Source: UBA6952 sp045562575
GTDB taxonomy: Bacteria > Chloroflexota > Dehalococcoidia > Lucifugimonadales > UBA6952
Direction of reading: 5' to 3'
NCBI GenBank assembly: GCA_045562575.1
Contig: JBJKVQ010000022.1
Coordinates: 1 to 26,439 of the forward strand
Length of the DNA stretch: 26,439 nt
How positions within the stretch are numbered: the first letter of the stretch is position 1; each line of letters starts with the position of its first letter. The translations under genes and the position numbers were made by a program. The notes under the pieces are model-generated. The model worked only from the letters and a program-made list of their open reading frames with translations. It ran no database searches and was not told the origin of the DNA. Positions 1 through 8,586 of this stretch are shown piece after piece.

Positions 1-78
1 TACGTTACCTATACTTAAGCTTAAGGCTAGTGTTGTACTTATTATGTTTTGTCTTATTTTAGAATTTAGTATTTTCAT
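1..78 (-). CDS. N-terminus of a secreted or membrane-anchored protein (partial)
   Basis: The gene starts at an ATG (76-78 on the plus strand) and runs off the left edge, so only 26 codons are visible. A clear ribosome-binding site (AAAGGA, around positions 86-91) lies about 8 nt upstream. The visible peptide begins MKILNSKIRQN, a basic stretch, followed by a run of small and hydrophobic residues (IISTTLALSLSIG). This is the layout of a signal peptide or a first membrane segment. It follows the lipoprotein gene by 40 nt on the same strand, so the two are probably co-transcribed. Function cannot be told from what is visible. Confidence 0.55.
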   Translation of the reverse strand, partial: MKILNSKIRQNIISTTLALSLSIGNV

Positions 79-118
79 ATTTTTTCCTTTTTAATATGTA
101 AGTAATACTATAAATAAA

Positions 119-895
119 CTAACAGCTAAAACTGTCAGTAAGTCGTTTAAATCGTAATTGTAATGTAGTTAAATTATCTGCAGTAACGGTAATATTAAAA
201 GAAGTTTTAGGGCTATCTTCACAAGTCCATGAACCTATTAATATCCCAGTTTTCAAATTTCCGGTATCATCGTTTACGGCAAGTCCCCCATAAGAACCTG
301 TTATTTTATCGCTATCTATTAATAAATTTCCAGAATCACCTAGTGCACTAAAGACTACGTTTGGTTGAGCTTGTTTGTATGTAGCCACTGTATCAGCCAG
401 AAGTCCTCCGGAAGAAATCTCATTACTAGGAAGCCAAGTCATTATGACTTGTGTACCTTTATAACTAAAACTAACAACTCCTTGAGAGTTTGTAGCTTCA
501 GTTCCTGTGTAACCTGTACTAGTAAAAGTAGTATTTGTATCGCCTGTTATAGAAAATCCAAGCGAATCATATTTTTTTAAATTGATAATCGGCGTTGGTG
601 TAGGAGTAGGAGTAGGAGTAGGGGTAGGGGTAGGGGTAGCCGTAGGTTTTGGAGTTGGAGTAGGTTTTGCTGGAACAGGGGTAGCAGTAGGTTTTGGTGG
701 AACAGGAGTTGCAGTAGGCTCAGGTTTAGGGGTAGGCGTTGGAGCTGGTGCTTGAGTTGCGGTTGGGACAGCAACTGTCTCTGTAGTTGTTTCTTCAACT
801 TCATCTTCTCCGCCACCACATGCTATAGAAGTTAACACCATCGTAGAAGCTAACATCATTGTTAGAATAATCTTTTTATGGTTCATTTTATTCAT
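119..895 (-). CDS. Lipoprotein with Pro-Thr-rich linker
   Basis: A 258-residue exported protein of unknown function. Residues 1-25 form a signal peptide (basic MNKMNHKK, then a hydrophobic core) ending TSIAC, so C26 is the likely lipidated cysteine. The lipobox is not perfect because position -3 is Ser. Next come an acidic/Thr stretch (30-42), a Pro-Thr-Ala-Lys linker (about 44-102) and a C-terminal domain of about 155 residues with many Ser, Thr and Gly and alternating hydrophobic residues, suggesting a beta-rich fold. The only two cysteines in that domain (SWTC and the final residue) could pair. The first ATG and the one three codons later both sit near an AGAGAAAG ribosome-binding site. 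A good promoter lies upstream. The likely design is a lipid-anchored domain held away from the membrane by a stiff linker. Confidence 0.7.
   Translation of the reverse strand: MNKMNHKKIILTMMLASTMVLTSIACGGGEDEVEETTTETVAVPTATQAPAPTPTPKPEPTATPVPPKPTATPVPAKPTPTPKPTATPTPTPTPTPTPTPTPIINLKKYDSLGFSITGDTNTTFTSTGYTGTEATNSQGVVSFSYKGTQVIMTWLPSNEISSGGLLADTVATYKQAQPNVVFSALGDSGNLLIDSDKITGSYGGLAVNDDTGNLKTGILIGSWTCEDSPKTSFNITVTADNLTTLQLRFKRLTDSFSC
590..766 (-). repeat. Degenerate hexanucleotide repeat encoding the Pro-Thr linker
   Basis: The plus strand shows imperfect tandem copies of a 6-nt unit (GTAGGA, GTAGGG), densest at 599-646, giving alternating Pro and Thr codons on the minus strand. The unit is a multiple of three, so slippage would change linker length without breaking the reading frame. 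It is not a CRISPR: the unit is short and there are no spacers. Confidence 0.75.
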
Positions 896-937
896 CTTTC
901 TCTTTTAAAACTGTAGAATGAATTTTACAGACGTTCT

Positions 938-966
938 ATTATCGTATGATTACAGAATATTGTAAA
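938..966 (-). promoter_or_regulatory. Sigma-70-type promoter for the lipoprotein gene
   Basis: On the minus strand TTTACA (961-966) and GATAAT (938-943) are separated by exactly 17 nt. Each matches the consensus at five of six positions. Transcription would begin about 35-40 nt upstream of the lipoprotein start. The 122-nt gap to the divergent SDR gene should also hold that gene's promoter, but no equally good plus-strand match was seen. Confidence 0.6.
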
Positions 967-1017
967 GTTAAAAGTTAGGTAATTTAACGAAATTTAAAGA
1001 AGGTTGAAGGGGATAAT

Positions 1018-1785
1018 ATGCAATCATTAAAAGGACGCACAGCATTGGTAACAGGTTCAGGTAGAAATATAGGAAAATCCATTGCATTAATGTATGCATC
1101 AGAGGGTGCTAATGTAATCATAAATAATAAAGCTAATATTGAAGAATTAAATACTACAGCAAAAGAAATTAAAGACTTGGGTGTAGAAGTTTTAGCAATT
1201 CAAGCAGACATTTCAAATGAGCAAGAAGTTAATTCGATGATTGGATCAGGTTTAGAAAAATTTGGAACTATTGATATATTAGTGAATAATGCAGCTTTAA
1301 GACCTGGTACCCCTTTTGTAGACATGGAATATTCTGACTGGAAAAAAGTTACAGGTATTGATTTAGATGGGGCTTTTTTATGTTCTAAGCTTTGTGTTCC
1401 TGGAATGATATCAAATAGCTGGGGGAGAATTATAAATATAGCAGGTCTTATGGCATTAGAGGGGCACGAGGGTTATACCCATGTATCAGCATCTAAAATG
1501 GGTTTAGTAGGATTTACTAGATCACTTGCCAAAGAATTAGCTCCACATAATATATTAGTGAACTGTGTTTCACCAGGGACAATAGATACTACTGGACCAA
1601 GGCATGCAAAAATGACCAAGGAAGAATTAGATGAACTTGCTGCAAGAAGATATGCAAGAGTACCTCTTGGAAGATTGGCTACTGTGGAAGAAATTTCATC
1701 TGTTTGTTTGTTTTTAGCATCTGATGGAGCAGGTTATATGACAGGACAAACTATGCATGTAAATGGGGCTGCAGACTGCAGATAA
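1018..1785 (+). CDS. SDR-fold oxidoreductase-like protein lacking the catalytic Ser/Tyr
   Basis: A 255-residue protein of classical short-chain dehydrogenase size. The Rossmann nucleotide-binding motif is VTGSGRNIG (11-19), with the structural NNAA motif at 90-93 and the late PG motif at 186-187. Aligned without gaps to the classical active site, the usual ISS is IAG (141-143), so the catalytic Ser position is Gly. YxxxK reads V156-S-A-S-K160, so Tyr is Val while Lys stays. The tetrad Asn position appears to be D115. A tyrosine sits three residues earlier (Y153). The ATG has an AAGGGGA ribosome-binding site 7 nt away. Cofactor binding looks intact, but the usual hydride-transfer chemistry is doubtful. 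It may be a non-catalytic or atypical SDR. The substrate is unknown. Confidence 0.85.
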   Translation: MQSLKGRTALVTGSGRNIGKSIALMYASEGANVIINNKANIEELNTTAKEIKDLGVEVLAIQADISNEQEVNSMIGSGLEKFGTIDILVNNAALRPGTPFVDMEYSDWKKVTGIDLDGAFLCSKLCVPGMISNSWGRIINIAGLMALEGHEGYTHVSASKMGLVGFTRSLAKELAPHNILVNCVSPGTIDTTGPRHAKMTKEELDELAARRYARVPLGRLATVEEISSVCLFLASDGAGYMTGQTMHVNGAADCR

Positions 1786-1786
1786 G

Positions 1787-2122
1787 TTAAGCATAGGATC
1801 CTAAGTTTACGCCACCAATCATATGGAGGTGTCCATGTTCTTGGCTTTGCAAACCATGTCGACCAAAGTTAGAAAGTATTCTAAACCCTTCTTCGCAATG
1901 CTCTGCAGCTAAATATGCAGCAATTTTACCGACATGAGCCAATATTGGATCAGTCCAAAGTTTAGCTTGGGTCATATGATTTTTAGGTATACAAAGTAAC
2001 ATAATAGGTACCCATGTTAGTTTATTTCGAAAAACCATTACTTGTTCATCTTCGTATAAAATATCTGCTGGTTCCGTTTTTGCAACAATATTGCAAAACA
2101 CACAATCTTTCTTATGAGTCAG
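1787..2122 (-). CDS. HIT (histidine triad) family nucleotide-binding protein, CTG start
   Basis: A small nucleotide phosphoramidase/hydrolase-type protein. The signature HxHxH is H96-G-H98-L-H100, followed by MIGG. An ATG/GTG/TTG-only reading would start at a GTG at 2101 and lose the family's conserved beginning. Upstream in frame, seven more codons give MTHKKDCVFCNIV, restoring the C-x-x-C pair (C7, C10) typical of the HIT N-terminus. The only plausible initiator there is CTG at 2120-2122, which lies 6 nt after a perfect AGGAGG (2129-2134). With that start the protein is 111 residues. It lies 20 nt after the loader gene and converges on the SDR gene with one nucleotide between the stop codons. 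The exact substrate (AMP-lysine, Ap4A or similar) is not resolvable. Confidence 0.85.
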   Translation of the reverse strand: MTHKKDCVFCNIVAKTEPADILYEDEQVMVFRNKLTWVPIMLLCIPKNHMTQAKLWTDPILAHVGKIAAYLAAEHCEEGFRILSNFGRHGLQSQEHGHLHMIGGVNLGSYA

Positions 2123-2142
2123 TTTAAGCCTCCTAATATATA

Positions 2143-3480
2143 TTACTTTTGTGTTTTTGTTTGACGATAGTCCGGACTATCTAACTCAATATGATCAACT
2201 AATGCAGTATCACTTAGTCGTGAAATAATTGAATCTGGAATTTCATTCAAATTCCTAATAGTTAATACTGTAATTAGTTTACTTTCATATCTATGTACTA
2301 ATATTTGATATATTTTTTCATCAATCCATGTTGAATTACTTTTTGTTCCAAAATCATCTAGTATCAAAGATTCACAAGTCATTAAATCTTTTAGTAAGGA
2401 TTCATGAGATATAGGGCTAGTATTGTTAATACTTAGCCTCAAATAATCCACTAAGTCTGGTATAAATGTAAAGATACAATTTATTTCGTTTGATTCTAAT
2501 TGATTTGTAATCGAGGCAGCGAGGTGTGTTTTACCACTTCCTGTGTTGCCACGAATTACCAACCAGCCATCAGGATTTGATGCAAACTCCAAAGCTTGTT
2601 CATAACCTCGTTGAAGTATCTTAGAAGACCTAGCGTTAAAGTTATCAAAAGTCATAGTTTGTGTTACATCTTGACGTAGTCGGTCTAAATACCCAAATGA
2701 AATATCTTGTTTTGAGCCTAATGATATTAAATCAACTAAATTATCATCATGTAATTTCCCACTGATAGTTTCATCAAGTTGGTTTAGCCCAGTAGATAAG
2801 GCGATTACTGTTGGTAGTGCACGGTTATATCTATAGTTGATAAGTTGCGCTAATTTTTCTTTTGCCCAAGTCGTAGAACTCTCAGATCCAAAATCATCTA
2901 AACCTAAAAGAGGAGTGTTTTTGATATGGTCAAATAAAGTATCGTAATCATGCATATTGTTTGGGCCAAAAGAAGAACGCAAATGATCAAGTAAATCAGG
3001 AGTAGATATATAGAAAGCAGCATTCCCTTTTTTCATTGTTTGATTAAGAATTGCAACAAGTAAGTGAGTTTTGCCACTCCCACTAGGGCCTTGAAATATT
3101 AACCATCCATTAGTGTCATGGACATATTGTTGAGCTACAGCATAAGCATGTCGAAATTTTGTTGAAAATTCCTTGTTTAAACCATTTTGATTTAAATTTT
3201 TGAATGTTAGTTTTTTTAAACTTTTTATCCCACTAACTTCTTGAAGTTTGGTATAAATATCATTCGAAAGTTTTTCTTTTTGACACTCACACGGTTCAAT
3301 TTTGCCAAATTTCGCATGACCCACCGGAACATTAAAACTTAACCATTTAGTTCCGTTACAGATTGTACATTCATCAGTTTCATCAAGGTTTTTTGTGGAT
3401 GAATTCGTCTCTAAATTTTTGAGCTCGTCTAAGTTGGCTTTCTCGTTCACTTTTTTTAGAATATCTCGTAGACTCTCCAT
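2143..3480 (-). CDS. DnaC/DnaI-like helicase loader with two tandem AAA+ domains
   Basis: A 445-residue protein. Residues 38-66 hold a CxxC...CxC zinc-binding motif (C38, C41, C64, C66), as in DnaI-type loaders. Then come two AAA+ domains of the DnaC/IstB type. Walker A is GPSGSGKT (131-138) and again GNTGSGKT (311-318), and Walker B is LGLDDF and LILDDF, with LDDF at 194-197 and 374-377. Corresponding motifs lie exactly 180 residues apart, pointing to an internal duplication. Domain 2 keeps an SRL arginine-finger motif (R421). Domain 1 has SGKL there (K242 or G241). Ordinary loaders are about half this length. The ATG has an AGGAAG ribosome-binding site inside the upstream DnaD-domain gene, which it overlaps. 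The likely role is loading the DnaB helicase encoded two genes upstream. Confidence 0.85.
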   Translation of the reverse strand: MESLRDILKKVNEKANLDELKNLETNSSTKNLDETDECTICNGTKWLSFNVPVGHAKFGKIEPCECQKEKLSNDIYTKLQEVSGIKSLKKLTFKNLNQNGLNKEFSTKFRHAYAVAQQYVHDTNGWLIFQGPSGSGKTHLLVAILNQTMKKGNAAFYISTPDLLDHLRSSFGPNNMHDYDTLFDHIKNTPLLGLDDFGSESSTTWAKEKLAQLINYRYNRALPTVIALSTGLNQLDETISGKLHDDNLVDLISLGSKQDISFGYLDRLRQDVTQTMTFDNFNARSSKILQRGYEQALEFASNPDGWLVIRGNTGSGKTHLAASITNQLESNEINCIFTFIPDLVDYLRLSINNTSPISHESLLKDLMTCESLILDDFGTKSNSTWIDEKIYQILVHRYESKLITVLTIRNLNEIPDSIISRLSDTALVDHIELDSPDYRQTKTQK

Positions 3481-4117
3481 TTGTTCTTCCTTCAGTTTGC
3501 CATCTGTTTAAAATGCTAGAAATATATTTCCAGTTTCGAATGTTGTTTTTTACAGCTTCAATAAATGCTTCTTCTATCCATATTTCAGGGTAATTTTTTT
3601 CTGCCAGTTTTAATTCTTCAGCTAATAGTGGTGTCATATGGCCGATATTGTCTTCGTATAACTTATAAATATTTGATTGGTTTTTTTGACCAGTTTGAAA
3701 GTCAGTTTGCTCTAGATCTAATCCAATATCAAGATTTCCAATATCTTTTTTTGATAATAGTTCATTTGAGATTTTATCATTAATTAAAATGATACTGTTT
3801 TCTATTTGATTTTTTACTTTCTCACGGATAATTATAGTTTTTCTATTTTTAGCAGCATAGATACCTTTTAATATTACTTCAGTTGTTTGTTGAGTATTAT
3901 TAGTTCCGATACTTTCACGGAGAACCGGATCAGATATTAATTCTTCAAAAGTTAACCATATACGTTTTGGTTGTAATGAATAAATTAAGGAAAATATACG
4001 TAAAGTACATTTAAATTCATCATAAGAATCGATATCTTTTAACAAACTTGAAGTTAATTCTATAGGTATTGGAATATAATTTTTATTATTGAATTTGATG
4101 ATACTATCAGTTTTCAT
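3383..4117 (-). CDS. DnaD-domain replication initiation protein
   Basis: A 244-residue protein. The N-terminal part (about 15-110) looks like a winged-helix region. Residues 150-210 match the DnaD/DnaB_2 domain: YEDNIGHMTP near the start, then NNIRNWKYISSILNRW near the end. DnaD-type proteins in Firmicutes help bring DnaI and the helicase to the origin or to stalled forks. The gene sits between dnaB and a DnaI-like loader, which supports that role. The ATG has an AAAGGA ribosome-binding site 21 nt after dnaB. The basic tail (212-244, with KKSERESQLRR) is encoded in the first 98 nt of the loader gene in another frame. It could instead be a phage-derived DnaD-like protein, but the chromosomal context argues against that. 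Confidence 0.8.
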   Translation of the reverse strand: MKTDSIIKFNNKNYIPIPIELTSSLLKDIDSYDEFKCTLRIFSLIYSLQPKRIWLTFEELISDPVLRESIGTNNTQQTTEVILKGIYAAKNRKTIIIREKVKNQIENSIILINDKISNELLSKKDIGNLDIGLDLEQTDFQTGQKNQSNIYKLYEDNIGHMTPLLAEELKLAEKNYPEIWIEEAFIEAVKNNIRNWKYISSILNRWQTEGRTNGESTRYSKKSERESQLRRAQKFRDEFIHKKP

Positions 4118-4138
4118 GCAGATCCTTTAGTTAGATAA

Positions 4139-5503
4139 TTAATTATCAATTTCTCTTGTCGCCATATCTTTGAATTCAGCGTACTGTTCATTGAAAAATA
4201 AATTAATATTACCTAATGGTCCATTTCTATGTTTTGCAATAATTACTTCAGCAATATTTTTGGGATAAGGTTCAACAGGGTTTCTTGAGTTCCATTCTTC
4301 TTCAGTATAATATATATCTTCTCTATAGATAAAGGAAACAATATCAGCATCTTGTTCAATACTTCCACTATCACGTAAATCAGATAATAGTGGTCTATGC
4401 GAAGGTCTTTGTTCTACAGCTCTACTTAATTGTGATATGGCTATAACAGGTATATTAAGATCTCGAGCAATACCTTTCAGAGATCTTGAAATTTCACTAA
4501 TTTCTTGTACTCGGTTTTCGTTACGATGTAGTCCTTGTATAAGTTGCATATAGTCAACAATGAGTAAATCAATATTTCTTTCTAGATTTAATCTTCGAGC
4601 TTTACTACGAATTTCAGTGATGGTTTGTATAGGGCTATCATCAATATACAAGTCTAAATCTGAAAGAGTACCTATAGCAGAGACAATTCTTTGTTGCTCT
4701 TGATTGTTAATTACATTTTGGCGAATCCTATGCGAATCTACTTTTGCTTCTGACGAAACCATACGCATAGCTAATTGCTCTCCACTCATTTCTAAACTTA
4801 AAATTGCAACTGTAGAATTATTTTTACAAGCATTCATTGCTATGTTTAATGCTAAACTACTTTTACCAATACTTGGCCTTGCTGCTAAAATGAATAAATC
4901 TGATCGCTGTAGCCCACCTAACAATGTATCTAAGTCCCGAAACCCTGTAAGAATAGGTTGTGTTTTTTTTAAACTTTCAGGGTCGTCGTCAGATGATTCC
5001 TCAAGGTATGTGTCTAAAACATCTCGAAGTGATCTAAAATCACGATTTTCACGAGTTTCTCGAATTTGAAAAAGAATATCTTCTGATTGTTTTATTGCTG
5101 AATCAACTTCGAAGTCAGGTTCATAACCCAAAGATGCAATTTCTGTCGCTGCTTTGATAAGGTTTCTCATTGTAGATGTTCTGTTCACTATTTGGGCATA
5201 ATGACTTGCATAAACAGAAGTAGGAACAATGGCAATTAAATTACTTAAAAACCCTTCTCCTCCAATACTTTCAAGTTTATCAGTAGAGGATAATTCATGT
5301 GCAACGCTTATTTGATTAATTGGTTCACCACGATTATAAAGAGAAATACATGCCTCATAAATCCATTTATTTCTCTCGGTAAAGAAATCATTGGCTTTTA
5401 CGATTAATGATACTTCTGAAAGTGAATCTCCTTCAATTAATATAGAGCCTAAAACTGCTTGTTCAGCAGCTTCATCACTCGGTGGCAATCGATCTGTGTA
5501 CAT
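4139..5503 (-). CDS. dnaB: Replicative DNA helicase DnaB
   Basis: Hexameric 5'-3' fork helicase. The N-terminal domain begins PPSDEAAEQAVLGS. The RecA-like C-terminal domain has Walker A ARPSIGKS (208-215), catalytic Glu in SLEMS (E238), Walker B LIVDYMQL (314-321), the ISQLSRAVEQR segment and KHRNGPLG near the end. The usual P-loop wording is ARPGMGKT, so this one is slightly unusual but keeps the key Lys. An ATG 15 nt further upstream (5518) has no ribosome-binding site. It overlaps the GAGGG that serves the ATG at 5503, which is therefore chosen, giving 454 residues. No intein is present. A minus-strand TATAAT (5574-5579) lies upstream, but no clear -35 was found. Confidence 0.95.
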   Translation of the reverse strand: MYTDRLPPSDEAAEQAVLGSILIEGDSLSEVSLIVKANDFFTERNKWIYEACISLYNRGEPINQISVAHELSSTDKLESIGGEGFLSNLIAIVPTSVYASHYAQIVNRTSTMRNLIKAATEIASLGYEPDFEVDSAIKQSEDILFQIRETRENRDFRSLRDVLDTYLEESSDDDPESLKKTQPILTGFRDLDTLLGGLQRSDLFILAARPSIGKSSLALNIAMNACKNNSTVAILSLEMSGEQLAMRMVSSEAKVDSHRIRQNVINNQEQQRIVSAIGTLSDLDLYIDDSPIQTITEIRSKARRLNLERNIDLLIVDYMQLIQGLHRNENRVQEISEISRSLKGIARDLNIPVIAISQLSRAVEQRPSHRPLLSDLRDSGSIEQDADIVSFIYREDIYYTEEEWNSRNPVEPYPKNIAEVIIAKHRNGPLGNINLFFNEQYAEFKDMATREIDN

Positions 5504-5591
5504 ATAGTATGCCCTCATGCTAATGAAATTTAAATTAAATCAAAGCAATTGTATTCCTCAAGTGGGGAGATAAATTATACTATATATTTTT

Positions 5592-5622
5592 AAAAATATC
5601 GTTACGGTGTTAACGTATTTTT
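5592..5622 (-). terminator. Hairpin between rplI and dnaB (possible attenuator)
   Basis: The sequence AAAAATA-T-CGTTA, a 6-nt loop, then TAACG-TATTTTT can form a 12-bp stem with one bulged base. It lies 10 nt after the rplI stop in transcription direction. The A-tract and T-tract are part of the stem, and there are only a few G-C pairs, so it is a weak terminator at best. It could lower dnaB expression relative to rplI. Confidence 0.35.
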
Positions 5623-5631
5623 ACAGTATTA

Positions 5632-6297
<666 letters not shown>

Positions 6298-6366
6298 TTA
6301 TCATGTTCCTTCCATTATCTTGATTCTAGTTTTATGATTTATTTGTGAGTTGTTGATTATATCACA

Positions 6367-8580
6367 TTATTTAACAAAATTAGTAGAGTAGGCATTTTTT
6401 AATTCAACTATTGTATTTGAAATCAAAGAATTAATTTTAAATATATCAGGTTTAGTTATACCCAAAGAAACAAAAGGGATATTGTATTCGTCACATATAT
6501 TTGAAAATGTATTTACATCATTAGGATTTATAGAAACAATTATTTGAGAATGTTTTTCTCCAAAAAGAGGTATGTCCCAACGCCCGTTTATTTTAATTTT
6601 ACTTTCGAACCCAATATTCGATAATATACATGATTCTGCAATGGTAACTGCTATTCCACCTTCAGAACAATCATGAGCTGAGTTGAGTAACCTATTATTT
6701 ATTAGATTTAGGCAGCATTGTTGCAATCGATTTTCAAATTCTAAATCAATTTGAGGAGAACCTGCAATTTTATTGTGAATAATTTCCAAATATTCACTAC
6801 CTGCTAAATCATTATGATCATATGAAAGAGATTCACTACCAAGTAAGATGACCAAATCATCATAATTTTTAAATTCTGATGTTATTATATTGGTTACATT
6901 TTTAATGATACCAACTGCACCAATAATTGGGGTAGGAAATATAGGTCCTTTTTCAGTTGAATTATATAAACTAACATTTCCACTTATAACGGGGATACCA
7001 AAAGTATTACACCCTTCTGCAATGCCTTTTACTGATTGATTAAGTTGATATGATACGAGTTGGGTTGTTGGGTCTCCAAAATTTAAACAATTAGTAATAG
7101 CGATTGGTTCCACACCACTACAAATTAAGTTTCTACAGGCTTCAGCAACAGCTATTTTCCCACCTTCGAGCGGGTTAAGATAGGTGGTTTTTCCATTTCC
7201 ATCAATACTAATTCCTATACCAAGATTGGTATCTTTGATTCGAATAATGGCGGAGTCTGCATCTTCTGGAGACGCTATTGTATTTGTTTGAACTTGATGA
7301 TCATATTGTATAAAAACTGGGTTTTTACTAGCTATATTAGGGCTACTAAGTAATTTAACCAGGATTTCATTTGCTTCGTTATAATCAGGTAGTGGTAGCA
7401 ATGAAAGATCGCTATTTTGCAGTTCTACTATTGCTTTTGGGGCAGTATTATCTAAGTCGTAGAGTGGTGGAGTAGTTAAAGTATTTATTGGAACAGTTCC
7501 TACTAAATCTTCCTGATAATATATTTCTGCATTTTGAGAATTTGTAATGGTTCCAATAGTTGAATAGTCTAGATCCCATTTATCTAAAATTGATTTAATT
7601 TTATTCATATTTTCTGGGGGAAATACAATAAGCATGCGTTCTTGTGATTCAGACAACATAATTTCGTAAGGCGTCATATTGCTTTCTCTTTGATGTACTT
7701 TTGCTAAATCAATAGTAAATCCCACTTTTCCTTTATCAACAGTTTCTACAATTGCACTTGTTAGTCCAGCTGCACCTAAATCTTGCAGAGATTCTATTAG
7801 GTTGTTAGATACAATTTCTAAACATGATTCAATCAGTACTTTTTCCATAAATGGATTACCTATTTGAACTGTAGGTCGTTTATCTTGTTCAGATTTATCG
7901 TCATTTAAATTACGTGAAGCTAAACCTGACGCACCATGAATTCCGTCCCGTCCAGTTGGGGAGCCAATTACCATGATAAGATTACCTGGAGTATATGATG
8001 CTGCGCTCATTAAATTATTTTTATTTACAATTCCTAGACAAAATGCGTTTACTAAGGGGTTTCCTGAGTAAGAATCTGAAAATTTAGTTTCCCCACCAAT
8101 ATTCGGAATTCCGATACAATTACCATATCCAGATATACCAGAAACAATACCTTCAAAAAGATATTTGCCTCGCTCAGTATTTATATAACCAAATCTAAGA
8201 GAATTCAAAATAGCAATTGGTCTAGCTCCCATTGCAAGTATATCTCTTATAATTCCTCCTACTCCTGTAGCTGCACCTTGGTATGGCTCAACTGCAGATG
8301 GATGATTGTGGGATTCAATTTTAAATACGATTGCTAAATCATTTCCAATATCAATAACGCCAGCATTTTCTTCTCCTGGTTTTGCCAAAAGTGCTGAGCT
8401 TGAATTGGGCAAGGTTTTAATTAGATTTTTAGAATGTTTGTATCCACAATGTTCACTCCAGAGAGCGCCAAACAACCCCAGTTCAAGATTATTAGGATCT
8501 CTACCTAATTTAGATACAATAAGTTGGTATTCTTCTGTACTTAATGCGATTTCATCGAGTTGTGATTGCGTATACTTCAT
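6367..8580 (-). CDS. purL: Phosphoribosylformylglycinamidine synthase II, PurL
   Basis: Synthetase subunit for step four of de novo purine synthesis (FGAR + ATP + ammonia to FGAM). It is the small, about 740-residue form that works with separate PurQ and PurS. The N-terminal catalytic segment has WSEHCGYKHS (41-50), with the two histidines of the family. FKIESHNHPSA and the Gly-rich IGGETKFSDS follow, and the second ATP-grasp-like half carries SGNVSLYN and HDCSEGG. It begins 6 nt after the second EamA gene with no strong ribosome-binding site, so it may depend on translational coupling. purQ lies two genes upstream. No purS fits in the adjacent gaps. Confidence 0.95.
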   Translation of the reverse strand: MKYTQSQLDEIALSTEEYQLIVSKLGRDPNNLELGLFGALWSEHCGYKHSKNLIKTLPNSSSALLAKPGEENAGVIDIGNDLAIVFKIESHNHPSAVEPYQGAATGVGGIIRDILAMGARPIAILNSLRFGYINTERGKYLFEGIVSGISGYGNCIGIPNIGGETKFSDSYSGNPLVNAFCLGIVNKNNLMSAASYTPGNLIMVIGSPTGRDGIHGASGLASRNLNDDKSEQDKRPTVQIGNPFMEKVLIESCLEIVSNNLIESLQDLGAAGLTSAIVETVDKGKVGFTIDLAKVHQRESNMTPYEIMLSESQERMLIVFPPENMNKIKSILDKWDLDYSTIGTITNSQNAEIYYQEDLVGTVPINTLTTPPLYDLDNTAPKAIVELQNSDLSLLPLPDYNEANEILVKLLSSPNIASKNPVFIQYDHQVQTNTIASPEDADSAIIRIKDTNLGIGISIDGNGKTTYLNPLEGGKIAVAEACRNLICSGVEPIAITNCLNFGDPTTQLVSYQLNQSVKGIAEGCNTFGIPVISGNVSLYNSTEKGPIFPTPIIGAVGIIKNVTNIITSEFKNYDDLVILLGSESLSYDHNDLAGSEYLEIIHNKIAGSPQIDLEFENRLQQCCLNLINNRLLNSAHDCSEGGIAVTIAESCILSNIGFESKIKINGRWDIPLFGEKHSQIIVSINPNDVNTFSNICDEYNIPFVSLGITKPDIFKINSLISNTIVELKNAYSTNFVK

Positions 8581-8586
8581 AATTTA

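Noticed and set aside
599..646. Tandem GTAGGN repeat considered as a CRISPR or regulatory iteron
   Set aside because: The unit is only 6 nt, imperfect, in frame and encodes the Pro-Thr linker. There are no spacers.
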